The translations under genes were made by a program, and so were the position numbers. Shown piece by piece: positions 1-8,384 of a DNA stretch of 64,000 nt. The stretch is from assembly GCA_019635955.1 (NCBI GenBank), contig JAHBYL010000011.1, positions 1 through 64,000 of the forward strand. Direction: 5' to 3'. The notes beneath the pieces are model-generated. The model made no database searches, had not been told where the DNA came from, and saw nothing but the letters and a program-made list of their open reading frames with translations. Every line of letters begins with the position of its first letter. The first letter of the stretch is position 1. This stretch comes from Parvibaculum sp. (GTDB lineage Bacteria; Pseudomonadota; Alphaproteobacteria; Parvibaculales; Parvibaculaceae).

Positions 1-1429
1 TGCCGATGAAGTTTTCGGGCTTGGCCGAGGCTTCGGCGAGGCCGGTGATCGGCAGGGTGGAGGTGTTCGAACCGTAGATGCCGCCTTCGGCGAGCTGCGG
101 CTCGGACTTCTTCGTCACGTCAGCCTTGATCTCGCGGTTTTCGAAGACCGCCTCGATGACGAGATCGGCGCCCTTGAGGTCGTCGTAATTCGTCGTCGGC
201 TTGATGAGACCGAGGAGCTTGTCGGCCTTTTCCTGCGTGGTCTTGCCGCGCTCAAGCGCCTTCTTCAACAGCTTCTCGGAATAGGCCTTGCCCTTCTCCG
301 CATTCGCCTGATCGGTGTCGAGCAGCACGACTTCCATGCCGGCTTGTGCCGACACATAAGCAATGCCCGCGCCCATCATGCCGGCGCCGAGGATGCCGAG
401 CTTCTTCACCTGGAAGGGCGCGATGCCGGCGGGACGGCGAGCGCCCTTGCCGAGTTCCTGCATCGACAGGAAGAGCGAACGGATCATCGCCTTGGAACGC
501 GGGTCCATCAGCAGCTTGGTGAAGTAGCGCGTCTCGATGCGCAGCCCCGCCTCGATCGGCACCTGCAGTCCTTCATAGATGCAGGACATGATGTATTTCT
601 GCGCCGGGAAGTTGCCATGCGTCGTCTTGTGCAGCGTCGCATTGCCGATGGTGAAGGTGGAGCCGCCCTTCGGATCGTGCGGGCCGCCGCCAGGGATGCG
701 ATAGCCTTCGCGGTCCCAGGGCTGAATGGCGATGGCGTGGACTTCCGGGCCCTTCTTGCCGAGCTTCACCTTCGGCTGGGCGAGACCTTCCTTGAGCCAG
801 GCGCGCGCCGCGGCGACTTCCTGGCCCGGTTCGGCGATCGAGTTGCAGACGCCAGCCTTCACAGCCTTTTCCGGCGAAAGCGATGTGCCCTGCAGGATCA
901 GCGGAAGGGCGGCCTGCGCGCCGATGAGACGCGGCAGACGCTGCGTGCCGCCGCCGCCGGGCAGCAGACCCACCTTCGCTTCTGGCAGGCCGATCTGCGT
1001 TTTCGGGTTGTTGCCGACGACGCGATAGTGGCAGGCGAGCGTGACTTCGAGGCCGCCACCAAGCGCCGTCCCGTTGATCGCGGCAGCTACCGGCTTGCCG
1101 CAGGTTTCGAGGCTGCGGAGCAGCATGTTAAACTTGAGGTTGCCCTCATACATGGCGCGAACGCGATCTTCCTGCGAGCCGCCGCCTTCGCCGCCGCCCG
1201 CCTGGCCGCCCATCATGGAAAGGTCGGCGCCGGCACAGAAGGCATCCTTGCCGGAGGTGAGGATGGCGCCCTTGATCGCGTCATCGCTCATGATCTTCTC
1301 GATGATCGAGGCCATGTCGGCCATCGAGCTTTGCGAGAGCACGTTCATCGTGCGGTTCGGCATGTCCCAGGTGACGAGCGCGATGCCGTCGCCATCGACC
1401 TCGAACTTGAAGTTTTCATAAGTGGTCAT
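1..1429 (-). CDS. FadB/FadJ-type 3-hydroxyacyl-CoA dehydrogenase/enoyl-CoA hydratase (partial)
   Basis: This bifunctional beta-oxidation enzyme hydrates enoyl-CoA and oxidises the resulting 3-hydroxyacyl-CoA with NAD. About 476 codons are present and the C-terminus lies beyond the left edge. The crotonase domain comes first: the GGGLE oxyanion-hole segment lies near residue 120 and a PEAKVGLLPGGGG stretch near 145-160. The dehydrogenase Rossmann motif GAGMMG follows at about residue 347. The ATG at 1429 is 9 bases after the thiolase stop, in the order expected for a fadAB-type pair. It is the last visible gene of a five-gene minus-strand operon led by a MerR regulator. The missing part should hold the rest of the NAD domain and the C-terminal dehydrogenase domain. 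Confidence 0.93.
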   Translation of the reverse strand, partial: MTTYENFKFEVDGDGIALVTWDMPNRTMNVLSQSSMADMASIIEKIMSDDAIKGAILTSGKDAFCAGADLSMMGGQAGGGEGGGSQEDRVRAMYEGNLKFNMLLRSLETCGKPVAAAINGTALGGGLEVTLACHYRVVGNNPKTQIGLPEAKVGLLPGGGGTQRLPRLIGAQAALPLILQGTSLSPEKAVKAGVCNSIAEPGQEVAAARAWLKEGLAQPKVKLGKKGPEVHAIAIQPWDREGYRIPGGGPHDPKGGSTFTIGNATLHKTTHGNFPAQKYIMSCIYEGLQVPIEAGLRIETRYFTKLLMDPRSKAMIRSLFLSMQELGKGARRPAGIAPFQVKKLGILGAGMMGAGIAYVSAQAGMEVVLLDTDQANAEKGKAYSEKLLKKALERGKTTQEKADKLLGLIKPTTNYDDLKGADLVIEAVFENREIKADVTKKSEPQLAEGGIYGSNTSTLPITGLAEASAKPENFIG

Positions 1430-1438
1430 GTCTCTACC

Positions 1439-2644
1439 TCACACGCGTTCGATGATGGTGGCGGTGCCCATGCCCGCGCCGACGCAGAGCGTGACGAGCG
1501 CGGTGTTGAGATCGCGCCGCTCGAGCTCGTCGAGCACGGTGCCGAGGATCATGCCGCCGGTCGCGCCGAGCGGATGGCCCATCGCGATGGCGCCGCCATT
1601 GACGTTCATCTTGTCATGCGAGATGTCGAGCGCCTGCATCATGCGCAGCACGACGGAGGCGAAGGCTTCATTCAACTCATAGAGATCGATATCTTCCGGC
1701 TTCATGCCCGCCTTGGCGAGCGCCTTGCGTGACACATCGGCAGGGCCCGTCAGCATGATGCAGGGCTCGGAGCCGATGGAGGCCATGGCGCGGATGCGCG
1801 CACGGGGCTTCAGGCCCATCGCCTTGCCGGTTTCGAGATTGCCGAGCAGCACGGCGGACGCGCCGTCCACGATGCCCGAGGAATTGCCGGCATGGTGGAA
1901 GTGGTTGATCTCTTCGACTTCCGGGTAACGATCGAGCGCGACGCCATCGAAAGCGAATTCGCCGAGCGAGGCGAAGGAAGGCTGCAGCGCGGCGAGCGAC
2001 TGCATGGTCGCGTCGGGGCGCATATGCTCGTCATGGTCGAGAATGGTCAGGCCGTTGATGTCCTTCACCGGAATGACCGACTTCGCGAAATAGCCCTTGT
2101 CCCAGGCATTCTTCGCGCGCTTCTGGCTTTCGACGGCATAGGCGTCGACATCCGTACGGCTGAAACCGTATTTGGAGCAGATGAGATCGGCGCCAATGCC
2201 TTGCGGCGTGAAGTAGGACTTGAAGGCGATGTTCGGATCGGAGGACCAGGAGCCTCCGCTCGCGCCCATGCCGACGCGCGACATGGACTCGACGCCGCCG
2301 CCGATCGTCATGTCGGCTTCGCCGGACATGACCTTGGCGGCCGCCATGTTGGTCGCCTCGAGGCCGGAGGCGCAGAAGCGGTTGATCTGCACGCCGGCAG
2401 TCGTCTGCGCATAATCGGCGTTCAGCACCGCGATGCGGGCGATGTCGCCGCCCTGCTCGCCGACCGGATCGACGCAGCCGAGCACCACGTCATCGACCTT
2501 CGAGGTGTCGAGGCCGTTGCGGTCGCGGATCGCCTTCAGCGTCTGGGTGGAAAGTTCGAGCGCGGTTACTTCGTGCAGCGCGCCGTCCTTCTTGCCCTTG
2601 CCGCGCGGCGTGCGCACGGTGTCGTAGATGAAACAATCTGTCAT
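1439..2644 (-). CDS. Acetyl-CoA C-acyltransferase (thiolase)
   Basis: A 401-residue type II thiolase, the usual family length. It cleaves 3-ketoacyl-CoA with CoA, the last step of beta-oxidation. The acyl-accepting cysteine is C91 in NRFCASG. The GHPLGATG histidine motif lies near residue 355 and the second catalytic cysteine is in CVGAGMG near 387. It is transcribed just before the hydratase/dehydrogenase (9-base gap) and after two acyl-CoA dehydrogenases, so together these genes supply a full beta-oxidation turn. The ATG at 2644 has a GGGAGACGAAC-type ribosome site just upstream. Chain-length preference cannot be read from sequence; biosynthetic acetoacetyl-CoA thiolase is less likely given the neighbours. 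Confidence 0.95.
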   Translation of the reverse strand: MTDCFIYDTVRTPRGKGKKDGALHEVTALELSTQTLKAIRDRNGLDTSKVDDVVLGCVDPVGEQGGDIARIAVLNADYAQTTAGVQINRFCASGLEATNMAAAKVMSGEADMTIGGGVESMSRVGMGASGGSWSSDPNIAFKSYFTPQGIGADLICSKYGFSRTDVDAYAVESQKRAKNAWDKGYFAKSVIPVKDINGLTILDHDEHMRPDATMQSLAALQPSFASLGEFAFDGVALDRYPEVEEINHFHHAGNSSGIVDGASAVLLGNLETGKAMGLKPRARIRAMASIGSEPCIMLTGPADVSRKALAKAGMKPEDIDLYELNEAFASVVLRMMQALDISHDKMNVNGGAIAMGHPLGATGGMILGTVLDELERRDLNTALVTLCVGAGMGTATIIERV

Positions 2645-2692
2645 GTTCGTCTCCCTGGGGGACTGGTTCTTGTTTCGCCGGTGCGGGCAGGC

Positions 2693-3844
<1,152 letters not shown>

Positions 3845-3869
3845 TCTGCGCTCTCCCTGAGACGTGTCT

Positions 3870-5663
3870 TTAGAACTCGTTTGCCGCCATCGACATGAGG
3901 GGATCGGCGCCGTGACGGATGCGCGCAAGATGCGTCGCCGTCTCGGGCACCACATGCTCCATGTAGTAGCGGCCCGTTTTTATTTTCGTTTCGTACCAGG
4001 CCTTGTCCCCGCCCTGAGCGGTGGCAAGGCGATCATTTGCGGCTTTCGCCATCATCGCCCACATGAAGGCGAGGCCCGTCACACCGAAAAGATGCATATA
4101 GGGCGTCGAGCCCGCACCGGCGTGATCCGGATTTGCGAGTGCGTTTTCCATGAACCACATGGTGCCTGCCTCGAGATCCTTCCGGGCGCGCTTCAGCGGC
4201 TCTATGAAGGGCCTCATCTTCTCGTCGCCCTCATTGGCGGCAGCGAAATCGTCTACCGTCTTGAAGAAGGCAAAGACGCCGCGGCCGCCGTTCTGCGTGA
4301 GCTTGCGGCCCACAAGGTCGAGCGCCTGCACGCCGTTCGCCCCTTCATAGATCATGGCGATGCGCGCATCGCGCACGAACTGCTCCATGCCCCATTCGGC
4401 GATATAGCCATGGCCGCCGAAAATCTGCTGCGCATCGACCGCATTCATGAAGCCGCGATCGGTGAAGTAGCCCTTCAGCACCGGCGTGAGCAACGCCATC
4501 ATGTCGTCGCCGAACTCGCGCGTCTTCTCATCGTCCGAGAGATGCGAAAGGTCGCCATGCAGCGCCGTCCAGACGAGCAATGCGCGTGCGCCTTCGTTGA
4601 ACGACTTGATGTCGAGCAGCATGCGGCGGATGTCAGGATGCACGATCAGCGGATCGGCCGGCTTGTCCTCTGCCTTGGGGCCCGTGAGCGAGCGGCCCTG
4701 CAGGCGTTCCTGCGCATAGGCGACGGCATTCTGATAGGCGGCTTCGGATTGCGACAGGCCCTGCAGGCCGACGCCGAGGCGCGCTTCGTTCATCATGGTG
4801 AACATGGCGCGGAGGCCCTTGTGCTCCTCGCCGACGAGCCAGCCGATCGCCTCGTCATAGTTCAGCACGCATGTCGCGTTGCCGTGGATGCCCATCTTCT
4901 CTTCGAGCGCGCCGCAGGAAACGCCGTTGCGCGCGCCGAGCGAGCCGTCCTCATTGACGAAGAATTTCGGCACGAGGAAGAGCGAGATGCCTTTCACGCC
5001 CTGCGGGCCGCCCTCGATGCGGGCGAGCACGAGATGGAGGATATTCTCGGCGAGATCGTGTTCGCCGGCCGAGATGAATATCTTCTGCCCGCTGATCTTG
5101 TAGGAACCGTCGCCCACCGGCACGGCCTTGCTGCGCAAGAGGCCGAGGTCGGTGCCGCAATGGGGCTCTGTCAGGTTCATCGTGCCGGTCCATTCGCCGG
5201 TCACGAGCTTCGGCAGATATTTCTTCTTCTGCTCGTCGGTGCCGTGCTGCGAGAGCGCGGAATAAGCGCCGTGGCTCAACCCCGGATACATGCCGAAGGC
5301 CATGTTCGCGGAGGACACCATCTCGTTGAAGATCACGCCAAGCGCATTGGGCAGGCCCTGGCCACCATACTGCTTCTCGGCGACAAGCGCCGGCCAGCCG
5401 CCATCGACAAGCCGCTTGTAGGCTTCCTTGAAGCCCTTGGGGGTGGTCACCACGCCGTTCTGAAGCGTGCAGCCCTCGCGGTCGCCGACCTGGTTCAGCG
5501 GCTGGAGCACTTCTTCGGTGAGTTTCGCCGCCTCTTCCAGAATGGCGTCGACGAGGTCTGCCGGCGCATCCTCGAAACCCGGCAAATGCGAGTATTGCGA
5601 GAAGTCCAGCAGCTCGTTCAACAGGAAGCGGTATTCGCGCAGCGGCGCCTTGTAGGTCGGCAT
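3870..5663 (-). CDS. Large acyl-CoA dehydrogenase (DmdC/FadE-like, 597 aa)
   Basis: A 597-residue acyl-CoA dehydrogenase of the long form, with an extra C-terminal region after the catalytic domain. It carries the FAD/substrate loop TEPHCGTD near residue 155 and IYEGANG, which holds the probable catalytic glutamate, near residue 430. This architecture is shared by 3-methylmercaptopropionyl-CoA dehydrogenase DmdC and many uncharacterised fatty-acyl-CoA dehydrogenases; DMSP use cannot be claimed from sequence. The start has a strong GGAGGAAA site 5 bases upstream. It is the first enzyme gene after the MerR regulator, separated from it by a perfect 11-bp hairpin. Confidence 0.93.
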   Translation of the reverse strand: MPTYKAPLREYRFLLNELLDFSQYSHLPGFEDAPADLVDAILEEAAKLTEEVLQPLNQVGDREGCTLQNGVVTTPKGFKEAYKRLVDGGWPALVAEKQYGGQGLPNALGVIFNEMVSSANMAFGMYPGLSHGAYSALSQHGTDEQKKKYLPKLVTGEWTGTMNLTEPHCGTDLGLLRSKAVPVGDGSYKISGQKIFISAGEHDLAENILHLVLARIEGGPQGVKGISLFLVPKFFVNEDGSLGARNGVSCGALEEKMGIHGNATCVLNYDEAIGWLVGEEHKGLRAMFTMMNEARLGVGLQGLSQSEAAYQNAVAYAQERLQGRSLTGPKAEDKPADPLIVHPDIRRMLLDIKSFNEGARALLVWTALHGDLSHLSDDEKTREFGDDMMALLTPVLKGYFTDRGFMNAVDAQQIFGGHGYIAEWGMEQFVRDARIAMIYEGANGVQALDLVGRKLTQNGGRGVFAFFKTVDDFAAANEGDEKMRPFIEPLKRARKDLEAGTMWFMENALANPDHAGAGSTPYMHLFGVTGLAFMWAMMAKAANDRLATAQGGDKAWYETKIKTGRYYMEHVVPETATHLARIRHGADPLMSMAANEF

Positions 5664-5686
5664 GGGATTTCCTCCAGCAGGTAAGG

Positions 5687-5713
5687 CGCGCCCCTCTTTC
5701 GCAGAGGGGCGCG
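5687..5713 (-). terminator. Perfect 11-bp hairpin between merR-type gene and acyl-CoA dehydrogenase operon
   Basis: Two arms of 11 bases (5687-5697 and 5703-5713) pair perfectly around a 5-base loop, giving a very stable GC-rich stem. It begins 7 bases after the stop of the MerR-type gene and ends 24 bases before the dehydrogenase start. There is no following T-tract on the minus strand. It may be a partial terminator, attenuator or RNA-processing barrier that sets different levels for regulator and enzymes. Confidence 0.55.
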
Positions 5714-5719
5714 ATTACC

Positions 5720-6232
5720 TCAAACGATAGCCTTTTCGGGCTTTTTCGTCTTTGCCGGTTTTGCGGCAATGGCCGCCCCCGCTTCCTTTACCTGCCGCTC
5801 GATCTGGGCCTCAAGACGGGCACAGCTTTCCTCCAGCGTCTTGATCTGCAGGTCGATTTCGCGGCGCTGCTCATGGAGCTGCGAAATGCGGCGACGGAAT
5901 TTGTCCACGGCGACGCGGTTCTGCGTTTCGCAGCCATCGCTCAGGTCGTAGAGGCCGAGGATTTCCTTGATCTCGGACAGGGCGAGACCGACATTTTTGC
6001 CGCGCACGATCAGCGTCAGCCGGGCCCGGTCACGTGAATGATAGATGCGGGTCTGGCCCTTGCGCTCGGGCTTCAGGAGACCCTTGTCCTCGTAGAAACG
6101 GATTGCGCGAGTGGTGAGGCCGAACTCGTCGGCCAGTTCGGTGATCGAATAAGTGGTACCCGGCACTTCGCATTGCGCTGCGCCGTTGCGCCGGGGGGCG
6201 CCTGCGGCTTCCGTGTGAAGCTGCTGTTCCAT
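5720..6232 (-). CDS. MerR-family transcriptional regulator of the beta-oxidation operon
   Basis: A 170-residue MerR-family regulator. The N-terminal winged helix has the typical YSITELADEFGLTTRAIRFYE pattern (about residues 28-48), followed by a long coiled-coil dimerisation helix and a Lys/Ala/Pro-rich tail. No metal-binding cysteine set is seen: the only cysteines are scattered, so a metal sensor is unlikely. The ATG at 6232 was chosen because AAGGGAGAG lies just upstream. Its place in front of acyl-CoA dehydrogenase and thiolase genes resembles LiuR/PsrA-style control of acyl-CoA catabolism; LiuR is the MerR-type precedent. A cluster of TTGACG/CGTCAA half-sites upstream at 6356-6388 is a likely operator. 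Confidence 0.92.
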   Translation of the reverse strand: MEQQLHTEAAGAPRRNGAAQCEVPGTTYSITELADEFGLTTRAIRFYEDKGLLKPERKGQTRIYHSRDRARLTLIVRGKNVGLALSEIKEILGLYDLSDGCETQNRVAVDKFRRRISQLHEQRREIDLQIKTLEESCARLEAQIERQVKEAGAAIAAKPAKTKKPEKAIV

Positions 6233-6355
6233 GACTCTCTCCCTTAGCGGGCGGTCCATACGCATCCAAGGCGCACGAAAGACCGCCGGATTGGCGTTTC
6301 AATCTCTTATTTTTGGCTGTTTTCAGCCGATTTTTGAAAGTAGACCGGAATCTAT

Positions 6356-6388
6356 TTGACGTTGACGTAAGCGTCAATAGGTCGTCAA
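6356..6388. promoter_or_regulatory. Candidate MerR operator/promoter (nested inverted repeats)
   Basis: Two head-to-tail TTGACG units (6356-6361, 6362-6367) are mirrored by two CGTCAA units (6372-6377, 6383-6388). The inner pair forms a perfect 6-4-6 palindrome. The site lies in the divergent gap between the MerR-type gene and the CAP-domain lipoprotein gene. MerR proteins bind dyads of this kind between -35 and -10 elements, so autoregulation and operon control are inferred. Confidence 0.55.
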
Positions 6389-6453
6389 AAGTTTTTGCCG
6401 GGGGCCTGCCGGCGGTGCTCTAGTGAGGCCACTGAGGAACCCGGGAGGAAAGA

Positions 6454-7011
6454 ATGATGCGTCCTGCGACCACCGTGCTGCTCGTCATTGCCGGCGGATT
6501 GCTTGCCGCCTGTGCGGGCGGGCCGAGCCCCGACAAGCCGCGCGACGTGAATACACGGAGCTTGCCGCAGGCGGCGAGTGCTGCCGCCCAGGCCGAGACG
6601 CCGCTTGCCGCCGAAGTGCTCAAGGCGGTGAATGCCTCGCGGGCCGCGCGCAGCGTGCCGCCGCTTTCGAACGATGCGATGCTGCAGCGGGCGGCGAGCG
6701 TTCACGCGGCGGACATGCAGCTTCGCAATTTCTACGGCCATCACAATCCCGACGGGCAAGGCCCGCGCGAACGGGTGCTTGCCGTCTCGCCCGATTTCAA
6801 AGGCAGCGTGGCCGAAAACATCCAGATGGTGGAGGGCCCGACCTATGCCGCGATGAGCGACGCGCAGCTTGCCCAGACGCTGGTCGACAAATGGGCGACG
6901 AGCCCGCCGCATCGCCGCAGCATGCAGTCTCCGGATCTCACCCGCAGCGGCATCGGCATTGCGCGCAGCGGCCAGAAGATCATTGCGGTGCAGGTGTTTT
7001 CCGGACCCTGA
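6454..7011 (+). CDS. CAP/SCP-domain lipoprotein
   Basis: A 185-residue protein with a lipoprotein signal peptide whose lipobox LAAC places the lipidated cysteine at C20. The rest is one CAP (cysteine-rich secretory/antigen 5/PR-1) domain of the bacterial cysteine-poor type: a HAADMQLRNFYGHHNPDG segment near residue 90, AEN near 118 and a W..SPPHR segment near 150. It should sit in the outer membrane facing the periplasm or outside; the function of bacterial CAP proteins is largely unknown. The GGGAGGAAAG ribosome site is strong; ATG 6457 is an alternative start. It is divergent from the MerR-type gene and shares its operator region. Confidence 0.9.
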   Translation: MMRPATTVLLVIAGGLLAACAGGPSPDKPRDVNTRSLPQAASAAAQAETPLAAEVLKAVNASRAARSVPPLSNDAMLQRAASVHAADMQLRNFYGHHNPDGQGPRERVLAVSPDFKGSVAENIQMVEGPTYAAMSDAQLAQTLVDKWATSPPHRRSMQSPDLTRSGIGIARSGQKIIAVQVFSGP

Positions 7012-7093
7012 GGAACGCGCCCGCGAAGGGGATTGCGGCGGCAGGCCTTGCGGTGACATGCTCGCGCTGTCGAATCTCCGGGGGCGAGCAAAG

Positions 7094-8179
7094 ATGAAAC
7101 GCAGGGAATTTCTCGGCGCGGCGGCAGGCGCGATGGCACTGCCCGCGCTTGTCACTTCAGCGCGCGCCGAGGACCGCATCGAATGGCGCATGGCGACCGC
7201 CTGGCCGAACGGCGCGCCGGGCGTCGGTATCAATGCGCAGCGGCTTGCCGACCGGATCGATGCCATGTCGGGCGGGCGCCTCACCGTGAAACTCTATGGC
7301 GCGGGCGAGCTCGTGCCGCCTTTCGAGGTTTTCGATGCCGTGTCGCAGGGCATGGTCTGCGAGATGGGGCATGGCTCGCCCTATTACTGGCAGGGCAAGA
7401 ATCCGGTCTTCCATTATTTCACCGGGGTGCCCTTCGGCCTGATGGCACCGGAAATGGCCGGCTGGCTGCAGTTCGGCGGCGGGCAGGCGCTTTGGGAGGA
7501 GGCCTATGCGCCGTTCGGGGTGCTGCCGTTCTACGCGGGATCTAGCGGCGTGCAGGCCGGCGGCTGGCTCAACCGGGAAATCAGAACTCTCGACGACCTG
7601 AAGGGCCTCCGGTTCCGGATCGCGGGGCTTGGCGGCGAGGTCATGCGGCGGCTCGGTGTCAGCGTCGTGCTGACGCCGCCCGGCGATATTTTCAGCGCCA
7701 TGCAAAACCGGACCATCGATGCCGCCGAATGGGTGGGCCCTTGGAACGACATGGCATTCGGGCTTAACAAGGTCGCGAAATACTACTATCTGCCTGCCTT
7801 CCACGAGGCGGGGCCGGCCCTCGAACTCCTTGTAAACAAAAAGAAATTCGATTCGCTTCCCGACGATCTCAAGGACATCGTGCGGGGCGCGGCCATGGCG
7901 AGCGCGGCCGAGGCGCTGGCCGATTTCACCTTCCACAATATCGAGGCTTTCGCCCGGCTGACGGCGGAAGGCGGGCCGGAACTGCGTGAATGGCCGGAGC
8001 CCGTGGCAGCGGAGCTTGCCCGTGTTTCAGGCGAGGTGCTGGCGGAGCTTGCCGCCTCGAGCGAGCTTGCGGGCCGGGTCGCGGCTTCGCATGACGACTA
8101 CCTTGCCAAGGCACGGGAATGGTCGCGCTGGAGCGATGCGGCGATGCTCGGCCTGAGGATCAGGCACCCGCTCGACTAA
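7094..8179 (+). CDS. TRAP transporter solute-binding protein (DctP/TakP type), Tat-exported
   Basis: A 361-residue periplasmic binding protein. The first residues MKRREFLG form a twin-arginine signal with a hydrophobic stretch ending in ARA, so export folded through Tat is likely. The IDAAEWVGPWND segment near residue 210 matches the TakP-like branch that binds 2-oxo acids or related carboxylates, where an arginine in the RFRIAGLGG segment normally holds the carboxylate. The start at 7094 excludes an arginine-rich upstream extension and gives an intact signal peptide. No DctQ or DctM membrane subunit lies nearby, so its permease must be elsewhere. It follows the CAP lipoprotein by 82 bases. 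Confidence 0.9.
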   Translation: MKRREFLGAAAGAMALPALVTSARAEDRIEWRMATAWPNGAPGVGINAQRLADRIDAMSGGRLTVKLYGAGELVPPFEVFDAVSQGMVCEMGHGSPYYWQGKNPVFHYFTGVPFGLMAPEMAGWLQFGGGQALWEEAYAPFGVLPFYAGSSGVQAGGWLNREIRTLDDLKGLRFRIAGLGGEVMRRLGVSVVLTPPGDIFSAMQNRTIDAAEWVGPWNDMAFGLNKVAKYYYLPAFHEAGPALELLVNKKKFDSLPDDLKDIVRGAAMASAAEALADFTFHNIEAFARLTAEGGPELREWPEPVAAELARVSGEVLAELAASSELAGRVAASHDDYLAKAREWSRWSDAAMLGLRIRHPLD

Positions 8180-8210
8180 GTCGCACAATCGGCAGCAAAA
8201 ATCGCGCCGG

Positions 8211-8225
8211 TTAACCCCGTATTTA
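8211..8225 (+). promoter_or_regulatory. Near-match to a CtrA box upstream of the PodJ-like gene
   Basis: TTAA, seven bases, then TTTA: seven of eight fixed positions of the CtrA consensus TTAA-N7-TTAA. It lies about 160 bases upstream of a gene of the PodJ-like polarity family. One mismatch in a short motif gives only weak support. Confidence 0.25.
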
Positions 8226-8384
8226 CCGACCTTGCCGTTTTATTGGCGTGCTGAAACAGCACGTCCCGCCGCTACCTTGCGCGCCGGCGGTGACCCAACG
8301 TATCGCAGCAAGATTTTGGGCCAGTCAGCGTTGAGAAATACCAGATAGCGCGGTCTATACTGGCCCGAAGGGTTAACGGGCATA

